A program made the translations under genes and the position numbers. Positions 52,888 to 63,827 of a stretch of DNA of 64,000 nt are shown here, one piece after another; position 1 is the first letter of the stretch, and each line of letters starts with the position of its first letter. The notes below the pieces were generated by a model. It saw only the letters and a list, made by a program, of their open reading frames with translations, was not told where the DNA came from and made no database searches. Source of the DNA: Armatimonadetes bacterium Uphvl-Ar1 (GTDB lineage Bacteria; Armatimonadota; Fimbriimonadia; Fimbriimonadales; Fimbriimonadaceae); contig CP021423.1 of NCBI GenBank assembly GCA_002162075.1, positions 2,480,001 through 2,544,000 on the forward strand, given 5' to 3'.

Positions 52888-53504
52888 TAGAACAACCAAT
52901 CCAAAATCGTCGTGAGAATTCCCTTGCGCTGCCGCTCGCTAATCTGACCCTTTCCTTCCATCTTGATCTCCGCCTCGGCAATCTTTGAACTCTCAATCGT
53001 GTTGTCCGGCATGATGTCCCGCTGCCGAATCGCCCCGCTCAACACAAAAGTCTGGGTGTCTTTGTTGGTCACGAGAGTCCGCCGGCCCTCAATAATCAGC
53101 GTCCCATTCGGCAAAACCTCCTTCACAACCGCACTCATCTTCGCCGTCATCCGCGAATTCTGATTTGTCGATCCGTTCCCACTTGTCGTGCTTGAAGAAC
53201 TATTGCTCAGTGGCCCCAAAAGCTGGGTTAAGAACCCCGTCAAGATATTTGGCTCCACCGACGTGCTATCCGCTTTCGCCGTTGTCGTATTCGCGGACAG
53301 ACTGCTTACCGCCTGCTCATCAATAACGATCATCAAAATGTCTCCCTTGGCCCGAGCAACATCATCAATGTAGGGATTCTTAAGCGATCCTTCATAAATC
53401 GAACCTGCATTCTCCTTCCCATTTCCGTTCTTGCTTTGATCAGCTTCTGCCCCAAAGGACCAACTCATCAATGCGAGCGCAATCACTAAACTCCAATTTC
53501 TCAT
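52887..53504 (-). CDS. flgH: Flagellar L-ring protein FlgH without lipoprotein cysteine
   Basis: A 205-residue outer-membrane ring subunit. The core has DVARAKGDILMIVIDEQAVSSLSA, the ser/Asn-rich linker, then KMSAVVKEVLPNGTLIIEGRRTL and VLSGAIRQRDIMPDNTI, which are typical. The signal peptide (MRNWSLVIALALMSWSFGAEAD) has no lipobox Cys, although most FlgH proteins are lipoproteins. The start is fixed by overlap with the flgA stop, so a missed upstream Cys is unlikely. Confidence 0.92.
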   Translation of the reverse strand: MRNWSLVIALALMSWSFGAEADQSKNGNGKENAGSIYEGSLKNPYIDDVARAKGDILMIVIDEQAVSSLSANTTTAKADSTSVEPNILTGFLTQLLGPLSNSSSSTTSGNGSTNQNSRMTAKMSAVVKEVLPNGTLIIEGRRTLVTNKDTQTFVLSGAIRQRDIMPDNTIESSKIAEAEIKMEGKGQISERQRKGILTTILDWLF

Positions 53505-54739
53505 AGTCGAACCTCAATCTTTCCTTGCTTGTTCAGCGTCCCCACAACCTGCTTCCCCGTCGATATTTGAACTGTCACTTCACCCTTCACTCGATCCACC
53601 TTCTTGATTTGCCCTGTCGTTTCAATCACAACCGCACCACTTAAAAAAGACACCGAAACCGTATCTCCAACCGCCAAACTCAAAGGCACAACACTGTTTG
53701 TAAAAGTGAGATTCCGAGAGTTGATTCGCTTACCATCCACAAACGCCGCTACCGTGACCATCAATGTCGAACCCGACTTCGCAACCCGCTCGGCAACAAG
53801 CTGTATTTCGCCAACTGGAACATCCAAGTCCGGCACCGGTTTTGTCGATTCAGGTTCAAAGCCGGGATACTGCGTTGCAATTTCTCGAACCGCCGCATCT
53901 ACAAACATCTGCTGAGTGATTGACTGCCCAACCCGCTTAATGGTGAGTCGTACTGGCCCGACAACTCGAACCGTAGCTGGTGCAAATCCTGCCGCCTTGA
54001 GCCGACCCAAAATCCAAGTCCGATCAATCTGCCTCGGAACGCCAAATACTGGAGAGTTACCAAGATCAACTGCCGCCAAACGCACCTTCAAGTCCGGTGC
54101 ACAGAAGATATCTGCCACATCTCCAAGGGTCATGAAGTTGCCACTCACTTCTGATTCATCAGGAAAAGCAATCTCAATTCCCCCCGTTGCAATCCATTCA
54201 GAATCACCAACGTGATCAGTCTTCTGACTCCGCTGAATCGCCACCACAGAATCTTCTCTACTCTTCACCGGAACTTCAACTTCCGTCTCATAAACTTTAA
54301 TAAAACTGCGCTCTGGCTCTGGAGTCGAAGAGATAGACCCCGTCCAAGGTCGAATCACCCCCGCAAGGCCCTCACCCGGTTCCTTCAACTCTGCATCGCC
54401 AAAAATCTTCAGATAGCGACCACTCTCAACTGGTCGAACATCATCAGGGAAAAGTGCCAATACTAGACGACCAGCTTCAATAACCTCATTGGAATAACCA
54501 AGCAGAACTCGGCCCCGCAGATCCACTTCGATCGACTTCGGCTCGCTTTCCGCCTTGATCTTCGGCCAAACCGGATCACCGTCCTGACTCACGATCAAAC
54601 CTTCGCGCCATTCGAGCGATACATGCTTGGCATAAATGACCGAGCCATCTTTGGCAAATCTCAGATAGCCTTCGCCGTCGACCTGGATAGCCGATGGAGC
54701 CGACAACCCAATCAAGAGAGTGCAGAGCAATGAAATCAT
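53501..54739 (-). CDS. flgA: P-ring assembly chaperone FlgA with an extra FlgG-like N-terminal domain
   Basis: A 412-residue exported protein. The C-terminal half is FlgA: a SAF-type domain (MTLGDVADIFCAPDLKVRLAAV near residue 200) and the end with LAVGDTVSVSFLSGAVVIETTGQI and KQVVGTLNKQGKIEVRL. Residues 19-125 look instead like the D1 domain of rod protein FlgG: VDGEGYLRFAKDGSV, GLIVSQDGDPVWP, SIEVDLRGRVLLG, AGRLVLALFP and LKIFGDAELKEPGEG. Usual FlgA is 220-330 residues. The fusion reading is inference by pattern. It lies between flgG and flgH. Confidence 0.88.
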   Translation of the reverse strand: MISLLCTLLIGLSAPSAIQVDGEGYLRFAKDGSVIYAKHVSLEWREGLIVSQDGDPVWPKIKAESEPKSIEVDLRGRVLLGYSNEVIEAGRLVLALFPDDVRPVESGRYLKIFGDAELKEPGEGLAGVIRPWTGSISSTPEPERSFIKVYETEVEVPVKSREDSVVAIQRSQKTDHVGDSEWIATGGIEIAFPDESEVSGNFMTLGDVADIFCAPDLKVRLAAVDLGNSPVFGVPRQIDRTWILGRLKAAGFAPATVRVVGPVRLTIKRVGQSITQQMFVDAAVREIATQYPGFEPESTKPVPDLDVPVGEIQLVAERVAKSGSTLMVTVAAFVDGKRINSRNLTFTNSVVPLSLAVGDTVSVSFLSGAVVIETTGQIKKVDRVKGEVTVQISTGKQVVGTLNKQGKIEVRL

Positions 54740-54745
54740 CAGGAA

Positions 54746-55534
54746 TTACCTCTTCAAGTTGTTCAAAATCGACAGCATGTCGTCCGATGTCTGAATTGCC
54801 TTAGAGTTGATTTCATAGGCCCGCTGAGCCGTAATCATCTTGACCATCTCCTCGACAATCTGCACGTTCGAACCCTCCAAGAAGTTCTGCTGCAAAGTCC
54901 CCGTACCTTCTTGACCCGGAGTGACAATCTGCGGCTCACCGCTCGCGCCTCCTGCCAAGTAGAGGTTTTGACCCGCCCGTGTCAAGCCCGCCGCGTTCGT
55001 AAACGTCGCAAGCTGAATCTGTCCCAATTCCGTCGGATCGTTATTTCCTGGCAAAATCGCACTGACAAAGCCTTCCGGCGAAATCGTGAGTGCCCGCGCC
55101 CCCGGCGGAACCGTCATGTTGGGGATCAACTGGTAACCATCGCTCGTAACGATCAAACCGTTTGCATCAGTTTTAAAGCTGCCATCACGGGTATAAGCCG
55201 TTTCGCCACCCGGCATCTGAATCTGGAAGAAACCGCCTCCGTTAATCGCAACGTCAGTCACCCCTCCGGTTGCCAAAAGCGAACCCATCACAAAATTGGT
55301 CGCCGAGGCCGAAAATCGCGAACCCAAACCGATCTGAGAGGACTGAGGCAATCGAGTATCACCACCCGTCGCCGCTCCCGATGCCCGCATGTTCTGGTAC
55401 ATCAAGTCTTGGAACTCGGCCCGCTGGCTCTTAAAAGCCGTGGTATTCACGTTTGCCAAGTTGTTGGCAATGACGTCCAAGTTCATTTGTTGCGATACCA
55501 TTCCGGTACCTGCTGTATTTAGTGCTCTCATCAT
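54746..55534 (-). CDS. flgG: Flagellar distal rod protein FlgG
   Basis: A 262-residue rod protein. The N-terminal D0 helix and rod signature (MNLDVIANNLANVNTTAFKSQRAEF) and the C-terminal VQIVEEMVKMITAQRAYEINSKAI are diagnostic of FlgG. The central D1 domain has INGGGFFQIQMPGGETAYTRDG. The first Met codons at 55534 and 55531 are both possible. It follows flgF after a 122-base gap. Confidence 0.96.
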   Translation of the reverse strand: MMRALNTAGTGMVSQQMNLDVIANNLANVNTTAFKSQRAEFQDLMYQNMRASGAATGGDTRLPQSSQIGLGSRFSASATNFVMGSLLATGGVTDVAINGGGFFQIQMPGGETAYTRDGSFKTDANGLIVTSDGYQLIPNMTVPPGARALTISPEGFVSAILPGNNDPTELGQIQLATFTNAAGLTRAGQNLYLAGGASGEPQIVTPGQEGTGTLQQNFLEGSNVQIVEEMVKMITAQRAYEINSKAIQTSDDMLSILNNLKR

Positions 55535-55656
55535 AAGGGCGGTGTGCTTTCCTGTCTGTTGTCAGTGGTTCACCGTCGCCTTCCATTGCCATGCCCAGCT
55601 CAATTCATGAGCCAAGCTCCACTTCAACCCAACATCATGTCGGGCTGTCCAGTGTC

Positions 55657-56388
55657 TTAGCGGCCTTGGAGGATTCCGATTAACCGTTCCGTCGATTCGT
55701 CTTGGCTTTGTGCCGATTTCTGAGCCATCTCAAACGCTCGGTTGAGCTTGATCATCGAGATCATCTCTTGGACCGTGTTGACATTGCTCGTTTCAATAAA
55801 TCCTTGTCGAATGCGCACTTGGCTTGGGTCAAGCTCGGTCGCATCATTTGCCTCAAACATCCCATCCCCAACCTTCTTAAACTCCCCGGTGTAAATGCCG
55901 ATCTGGGCAATACGTCGCCCATCAACCGCTACCGTTCCATCCTGAGCAATGCTCAACTCACCCGGAGGAACAATGATCGGTACGCCTGATCGATCCAACA
56001 CAACCCCACCACCTGAATTCACAAGCTCCGAATTGGGGCCAAGTGCCAAAACCCCTGTGCGACTAAAGAGCTCTCCTCGCGGCGTAATCACTTTGAATGC
56101 CGCTTGATCGTTTTCAATTGCAAAATCGAACAGGTTCCCCGTTGGGCTCAGTTGCCCCGCACTCCAGTCGGTGTAAAAGCCTGCCTCTGCCGGACCGGCA
56201 CCGAGTCCGCCCACTTTTTCACTCGAATTCCCGGGCTGAGTCATCATCCGCTCCATACCTTCTTGAAAAATAAGAGAATCTCGCTTAAATGCCGTTGTCG
56301 ATGCGTTTGCCAAGTTATTACTGATCGTGGACATCCACTTGTCGGCAATCACCATTCCGGCAGCCGCTGAATAAAGACCTCTTTGCAT
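55657..56388 (-). CDS. flgF: Flagellar proximal rod protein FlgF
   Basis: A 243-residue rod protein: QRGLYSAAAGMVIADKWMSTISNNLANASTTAFKRDSLIFQ at the start and ETSNVNTVQEMISMIKLNRAFEMAQKSAQ at the end. Shorter central region and position before flgG support FlgF rather than a second FlgG. It is the first gene of the flagellar run in this window. A candidate -24/-12 promoter lies just upstream. Confidence 0.9.
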   Translation of the reverse strand: MQRGLYSAAAGMVIADKWMSTISNNLANASTTAFKRDSLIFQEGMERMMTQPGNSSEKVGGLGAGPAEAGFYTDWSAGQLSPTGNLFDFAIENDQAAFKVITPRGELFSRTGVLALGPNSELVNSGGGVVLDRSGVPIIVPPGELSIAQDGTVAVDGRRIAQIGIYTGEFKKVGDGMFEANDATELDPSQVRIRQGFIETSNVNTVQEMISMIKLNRAFEMAQKSAQSQDESTERLIGILQGR

Positions 56389-56415
56389 CCTGATATGGTC
56401 TTCGGTACATTTACC

Positions 56416-56432
56416 AGCAACCCAAGGGCCAA
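56416..56432 (-). promoter_or_regulatory. Candidate sigma-54 (-24/-12) promoter of the flagellar operon
   Basis: On the minus strand TTGGCCC-TTGGG-TTGCT has the invariant GG and GC exactly 12 bases apart, as in the TGGCAC-N5-TTGCW consensus, with one mismatch in TGGCAC. Transcription would start near 56405, about 17 bases before the flgF ATG. Sigma-54 control of rod and hook genes is common in other phyla; here it is inferred. Confidence 0.4.
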
Positions 56433-56462
56433 AACCTCACAATAAACTTCAGGTTTTGACCC
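56426..56462. terminator. Hairpin between the 56478 gene and flgF
   Basis: GGGCCAAAACCT and AGGTTTTGACCC pair with one mismatch around a 13-base loop. It lies past the stop of the minus-strand gene at 56478, which it may terminate, and its far arm overlaps the -24 element before flgF. Confidence 0.45.
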
Positions 56463-56477
56463 GCTTAGGTTCAAATT

Positions 56478-56948
56478 TTAAGCCCGAGAATAGATCGCTT
56501 CAACCGCCCACTCTTTTTCCCCGCCCGGAGTGACATTCTCCATCCGCATCTTCAACTGCTGACCCGCATCCACAATCTCAATTGTCCAACCCCATTCTGG
56601 CTCCCCTTCTCCCACAAAATACTTGCCAAACCCGCCAACCGAATCGTCTTTCAATTCCCCCTCAAACCGCATCAAATCGTAGTTCATATGCCAAGCATCA
56701 ACCCACCCTAAAAAGCACTTCTTTCGCTTTTCGTCGCATACCACGGTCATGACGCCCTCTTGCTTCTTTCCCTCATAAGTCCACCAATAAGTAACAGTTG
56801 CAAACGCCCCGGACTCGTCCAAATCAACGTGTAACTCGCTTGGCCCTTTCTGCACCCGTCTAGTTTCGTCTTCCAGCCAACTCAAATGGAGCTTCGATTC
56901 ACCTGCCCAGTGACCAAGTGCTCCCTTTAAAAACTTGTTCGCCGCCAT
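56478..56948 (-). CDS. DUF1579-like beta-barrel protein
   Basis: A 156-residue soluble protein: FLKGALGHWAGESKLHLSW at the start, TVTYWWTYEGKKQEGVMTVV in the middle, then WTIEIVDAGQQLKMRMENVT and a final EWAVEAIYSRA. The order of strands resembles DUF1579 and related lipocalin-like barrels of unknown function. It has no signal peptide, unlike the relative at 24877. It is divergent from metK. Confidence 0.68.
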   Translation of the reverse strand: MAANKFLKGALGHWAGESKLHLSWLEDETRRVQKGPSELHVDLDESGAFATVTYWWTYEGKKQEGVMTVVCDEKRKKCFLGWVDAWHMNYDLMRFEGELKDDSVGGFGKYFVGEGEPEWGWTIEIVDAGQQLKMRMENVTPGGEKEWAVEAIYSRA

Positions 56949-57043
56949 TTCTCACAGATACCGCATAACCGTCATGAAACGCGACTCAATTTGGGGACCC
57001 CCACCACCTCACCCCCTGTTGGTATCCTCACTTCACCCCAAAA

Positions 57044-58177
57044 ATGGCATACCGTCACATCTACACGTCCGAAAGTGTCAGCGAAGGCCATCCCGATAAG
57101 CTCGCCGACCAAATTTCTGACACCATTCTCGACGCGGTTCTCGAACAAGACAGCATGGCGCGAGTCGCGATCGAAACGCTGGTTGGTCACGGATTTGCCG
57201 TCATTAGCGGAGAACTTTCAACTCACAAAGCTTATGTAGATGTTGCTCAACTTGTCCGCAAAACAATCAAAGACGTCGGCTACAACAACACCGCCGTTGG
57301 TATCGATGGCGGAGCATGCGGCGTTATGGTCGCCATCCACGAACAATCCCGCGACATCGCCCAAGGCGTTGATACCGGTGGTGCCGGTGACCAAGGAATG
57401 ATGTTCGGCATGGCGTGCACCGAAACGCCAGAATTGATGCCCCTCCCAATTTCCCTTGCTCACGCATTGACCCGTCAATCCGCCGAAGTTCGCCGCGCTC
57501 ACCCAAGCCTCGGCCTGAGACCCGATGCAAAGAGCCAAGTCTCAGTTGTATACGAAGACAATAAACCACTGAAAATCGACACCGTCGTACTGAGCCAGCA
57601 ACACAGTCCAGAAATCGAACACGAAATCAACGAAATTGTCAAACGAGAAATCATCACGCCGGTCCTTGACAAATTCACCCAATACACCCCCGACGAAATC
57701 ACCTACCACATTAACCCAACCGGACGGTTCGTTACGGGTGGCCCAGATGGCGACACCGGTCTTACCGGGCGGAAAATCATTGTCGATACTTACGGCGGTA
57801 TGTGCCCACACGGCGGCGGAGCCTTCTCCGGTAAAGACCCCACCAAAGTTGACCGATCTGCCGCCTACATGGCTCGCCATATTGCCAAATGTGTTGTTGC
57901 CGCTGGACTCGCAGACCGAGTGGTCATCGGCCTCGCCTATGCAATTGGCGTCGCTCAACCCGTCAGCATCAATATCGAAACGTTTGGGACAGAAACCGAA
58001 GACCTTGAAATCATCGCCAAACGCATCCGAGACACTTTTGATATGTCCCCCCAAGGCATTATCAAGCACCTCGATCTGCGCCGACCGATCTACTTACCAA
58101 CCGCTAAAAACGGCCACTTCGGAAACCCCGACTTCGCTTGGGAATCAACCGCTCCGGCCGATGCTCTCAAAAAGTAA
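57044..58177 (+). CDS. metK: S-adenosylmethionine synthase
   Basis: MetK makes SAM from methionine and ATP. The 377-residue protein contains the ATP motif [19 protein letters not shown] at the start, the flexible-loop region [13 protein letters not shown] with its GxGDQG signature, [21 protein letters not shown] and the phosphate loop [16 protein letters not shown]. All are intact and length is standard. I see no SAM riboswitch in the 95 bases upstream. Confidence 0.97.
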   Translation: MAYRHIYTSESVSEGHPDKLADQISDTILDAVLEQDSMARVAIETLVGHGFAVISGELSTHKAYVDVAQLVRKTIKDVGYNNTAVGIDGGACGVMVAIHEQSRDIAQGVDTGGAGDQGMMFGMACTETPELMPLPISLAHALTRQSAEVRRAHPSLGLRPDAKSQVSVVYEDNKPLKIDTVVLSQQHSPEIEHEINEIVKREIITPVLDKFTQYTPDEITYHINPTGRFVTGGPDGDTGLTGRKIIVDTYGGMCPHGGGAFSGKDPTKVDRSAAYMARHIAKCVVAAGLADRVVIGLAYAIGVAQPVSINIETFGTETEDLEIIAKRIRDTFDMSPQGIIKHLDLRRPIYLPTAKNGHFGNPDFAWESTAPADALKK

Positions 58178-58234
58178 AAAAAGTTGGAACTTCAAGCAAC
58201 TTCTCCGAGTTGTGATAAGATAAATGAGGCAACT

Positions 58235-58525
58235 ATGAAGAAATTCCTTGCTCCCGCCATTGCTGCTGTCGCCCTCGTGGGCCTCGCTATTGCTGCTAGT
58301 TCGATGACCGCTCCCAACGTGACTTCTGATTTGAAAGAGGGAACTTTGGTGTCCACTGCTGACAGAAAGGAAGACTGTGGATCTTGCCCCGATAAGAAGG
58401 CAATGGCCGTAGCGAAAGAAGATTGCGGTTCATGCCCCGAAAGCAAAGCAATGGCTGCTTCCGAAAAGGAAGATTGTGGCGGATGCCCGAGCAAGAAGGG
58501 CAACGACGCAGCTGTCGTCCTCTAA
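58235..58525 (+). CDS. Small exported protein with three KEDCG(S/G)CP repeats
   Basis: A 96-residue protein. Residues 1-22 form a signal peptide or anchor (FLAPAIAAVALVGLAIAASS). The mature part holds three near-identical units, KEDCGSCP at 45-52, KEDCGSCP at 61-68 and KEDCGGCP at 78-85, linked by KKAMAVA- and SKAMAAS-like spacers. This makes six cysteines in CxxC pairs. Metal binding or redox chemistry is suggested, but I know no matching family. GAGGC precedes the ATG at 58235, and a very strong terminator follows, which supports a real, separately ended gene. Confidence 0.8.
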   Translation: MKKFLAPAIAAVALVGLAIAASSMTAPNVTSDLKEGTLVSTADRKEDCGSCPDKKAMAVAKEDCGSCPESKAMAASEKEDCGGCPSKKGNDAAVVL

Positions 58526-58547
58526 ACCAATCTAAACGCACTTACAA

Positions 58548-58582
58548 AAATAAGCCCCTTGCTCCGAGCAAGGGGCTTATTT
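58548..58582. terminator. Strong bidirectional Rho-independent terminator
   Basis: AAATAAGCCCCTTGCT and AGCAAGGGGCTTATTT form a perfect 16-base-pair stem around CCG, with T-rich ends in both directions. It lies between the Cys-repeat gene and the convergent TPR gene. Confidence 0.9.
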
Positions 58583-58596
58583 GATTTCAGATCGTC

Positions 58597-59022
58597 TCAA
58601 TGAACCCGCAGGCTTGTCATCGAACCAGAGCTCTGCCCTAATCCCGCAAACTCACCATACCGAGCAACCGACGCCGGCTCTTCCGCAAGCCAAAGCTCCA
58701 CTGCATCCAACGCACAGGAAACCTGTGCCCGGAACGCAGGATTGGAACTCTGGGCAAAAGCCATGCGCAAATCGTCTGCCGATCGACGGAGCTGACCCAT
58801 CGAGAGATAAGCCATCCCGCGGGTGTACCGATATCCCGGCTCGTGCGGATTCAAGCGTAAAAGGTGATTCGTCGTGTGAATCACTTCCTTATAATGACCA
58901 CCAAGCCATTGTGCTTTTGCAAGCATCTCCAAGGCACCCAAGTGGTCAGGGTCATCCCGGAGCATCTCGTTGCAGACCTCCAAGGTTCCCTCCCAATCAA
59001 AAGATTGAATCATTGCTGTCAT
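58597..59022 (-). CDS. Tetratricopeptide-repeat protein
   Basis: A 141-residue soluble protein with two to three TPR units: WEGTLEVCNEMLRDDPDHLGALEMLAKAQWLGG, YKEVIHTTNHLLRLNPHEPGYRYTRGMAYLSMG and LRRSADDLRMAF (given here in parts of one helix pair each). TPR folds bind partner proteins. ATG 59022 follows GAGGT; the longer reading from 59136 is Arg-rich and lacks homology. No membrane segment. Confidence 0.75.
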   Translation of the reverse strand: MTAMIQSFDWEGTLEVCNEMLRDDPDHLGALEMLAKAQWLGGHYKEVIHTTNHLLRLNPHEPGYRYTRGMAYLSMGQLRRSADDLRMAFAQSSNPAFRAQVSCALDAVELWLAEEPASVARYGEFAGLGQSSGSMTSLRVH

Positions 59023-59200
59023 AGACCTCTCTTGCCCAATCAGATCACGGGCGATAGTTCGTCCCGCACGTCCAGCCGGTAATTCACACGATGACCTCAC
59101 CAAACACCCCCACACCGTGGGTGAACGGGAGACCATCGTTGATCTACTTTAACCCAACTTGCCCCCCCTCTGGTGCTGGCAATCATGCCAAAGTTCAGTT

Positions 59201-61114
59201 TCAAGCCGCACTCTCCTGAGAAACCTGGGGTTTTTGCGGGGAGAACGGCGCGACTTTCGCCCGTATCATCAAGCCCAATTTGTGCCGACCGTCCGGTGTT
59301 CGCAATTCCAATCCGTTCAAGGTCGCCGCCGTTTCATTAGCCCATTTCTGAGCCGCATCATCGGTCTGCCCCGAAAGGTACGCCACAAAATCGCCTTCGT
59401 CACGACGGCACATTCCCCCTGCACTCGGCAATTTGCTCCGCAACCGATGGGTCAATTTCCGCATTGCTGCATCCACCGCCGGACGACCAAACTCCTTCGC
59501 CACAACTTCCCGACCCGGCAAATCAAAGTAAACAAAGTGTCCGGCTCCTCCTTTACGAACCATTCCGAAAAACTCCGCTGGCGTCATCACTCCGAGAGGC
59601 TTTTCATGAGTCAAATCTTGTCGAACAATCGCCTGACTCAACTCAGCTACCACAGCCCGCAATGTCTCCAATCGCGCCCGATCAACCCCTCCAACCCGGT
59701 GAGTCGTCGCCGTAACAAATCCAAGTGCCTTGTCTCCATCCAAGATCGGCAACAGAGCCAAACTCCCAACTCGATTCTTCAGCGCCGCCGCACGATCAAT
59801 CCGATCATCATCCAGAGCATCCGGAATGATCACTTCTGGGTGCCCCGTCATCGTCCACCCGCTCATCCCTGGCCCGTACGCAAACGAAAGGTGCTCCATG
59901 ATGCGGTGACTTGCTCCAACCGTTGTCACCACCTGAGCATCTTCCCCATCCACCATATAAGCCGCCAAATGGTCAAGCTGGATCACTTCGCCAATCTCCC
60001 GCACTACTCGCGAAATCAGATTCTGCTGACTCTCCGCCCCAATCGTCACTGAAGCAACCCCATAAAGCACTTCCGCCTCACGGAGACGTCGAACCTCGTC
60101 GTCTTTCTTGACTGCCTGGTGAACCAATCCCCCCATGTAATCCATCACTGGCTTGGTATTCAAAACCGCCTCATTCACCGCCAAACCTTGCATATCGAAT
60201 AGCGCCAAGCAGCCCGTCGGCTTTCCTTCATGCTTAATAACTAATGCACGAGCCTTGACCGCTCGTTCCGGGTCGCGAAGTTCCATAAGCTGTCGCTCCA
60301 GACGGTCAATGATCTGCGCCTCACTCAGGCCTTTGCCAATCATCAAAGCCGAGTCCCGAATTTTCTCCGGCACTTTGCCACTCACGGCACTGACGACAAA
60401 CCGCCGATCAGGTCCGTCCAGCGTATAGATTGCCACTCCCTCCAAAGCAGAATCATCCTTAATCTTCCCTGCCATCGCAAGAATCGGTGATTCTTGTCCA
60501 TTATTCGCCGCCGCCCAAAGCTTCATCCCCAGCCGCTCTCGCTTGGTTGACTGCTCAAGCTCCGCAATATGAGATTTTAATGAGTTGTAACTTTCCTTCA
60601 TCCGGATCGACTCCTCACTCTCCACCAATATCTCTTTAGAAACCTCAATCTCTACTTCTTTCTCCCTTACAACCACTTTCGCCTGATTTGTCAAAAGCCC
60701 AACGACTAAGATTCCAATCGTATGAAGCATTACGGGCAGAGTAAAACCCGCACCGCCAAAGAAATTCGAACACACCATCACCGTTGCCGCAACCAAAGGC
60801 GCCATAGCTGCCGCATCCGATGAATAACGACCCGTCGCCCACATCATGGGTGCCAAAACCAAAAACCCGTACCGATCCAGCTGACCCAACGAACTCAAAA
60901 TCACCGCGATAAAAACCGCATCAAACACCGCCACAAACCCTGCGATCCCGGAGTTGCGCCGTTTCAAACCGTCCAGAACATAAATCCCAAACGCAACCGC
61001 TGCATAGGTCACCCCGGCCTGCCACCCGAGATCCCCGGCTGGCATCTTCAATGCCAGTCCCGTAACTGTGACCGTAGCCGCCAGCAAAAGCCGTACAACA
61101 AGCTCAACCATCAT
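59201..61114 (-). CDS. Membrane sensor with GAF domains and a degenerate GGDEF domain
   Basis: A 637-residue protein. About five N-terminal membrane helices (residues 1-150) lead to a coiled coil (VVREKEVEIEVSKEILVESEES), one GAF-like domain near 200-330 and a second GAF domain near 355-495 (ESQQNLISRVVREIGEVIQLDHLAAYMVDG). The C-terminal 120 residues have the GGDEF-domain layout, but the active-site loop reads CRRDEGDFVAYL near 572 in place of GGDEF. It probably cannot make c-di-GMP and may act as a sensor or effector only. It stands alone and divergent from the nucleotidase gene. Confidence 0.78.
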   Translation of the reverse strand: MMVELVVRLLLAATVTVTGLALKMPAGDLGWQAGVTYAAVAFGIYVLDGLKRRNSGIAGFVAVFDAVFIAVILSSLGQLDRYGFLVLAPMMWATGRYSSDAAAMAPLVAATVMVCSNFFGGAGFTLPVMLHTIGILVVGLLTNQAKVVVREKEVEIEVSKEILVESEESIRMKESYNSLKSHIAELEQSTKRERLGMKLWAAANNGQESPILAMAGKIKDDSALEGVAIYTLDGPDRRFVVSAVSGKVPEKIRDSALMIGKGLSEAQIIDRLERQLMELRDPERAVKARALVIKHEGKPTGCLALFDMQGLAVNEAVLNTKPVMDYMGGLVHQAVKKDDEVRRLREAEVLYGVASVTIGAESQQNLISRVVREIGEVIQLDHLAAYMVDGEDAQVVTTVGASHRIMEHLSFAYGPGMSGWTMTGHPEVIIPDALDDDRIDRAAALKNRVGSLALLPILDGDKALGFVTATTHRVGGVDRARLETLRAVVAELSQAIVRQDLTHEKPLGVMTPAEFFGMVRKGGAGHFVYFDLPGREVVAKEFGRPAVDAAMRKLTHRLRSKLPSAGGMCRRDEGDFVAYLSGQTDDAAQKWANETAATLNGLELRTPDGRHKLGLMIRAKVAPFSPQKPQVSQESAA

Positions 61115-61212
61115 GATCTACTTCAACTTTTCGGGCTAAAAACCTGAAACTAAAGGGCAAATCCTGCGAATTTCACCCGCCCATAAAATTACGCGGGTAT
61201 ACCAACCTCATC

Positions 61213-63826
<2,614 letters not shown>

Positions 63827-63827
63827 A

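Noticed and set aside
55535-55656. Second sigma-54 site before flgG (TTGGCTC-N5-TTGAG)
   Set aside because: The essential GC of the -12 element is GA here, so the match is not reliable.
56949-57043. SAM riboswitch before metK
   Set aside because: The region is only 95 bases and lacks the SAM-I core and a terminator stem.
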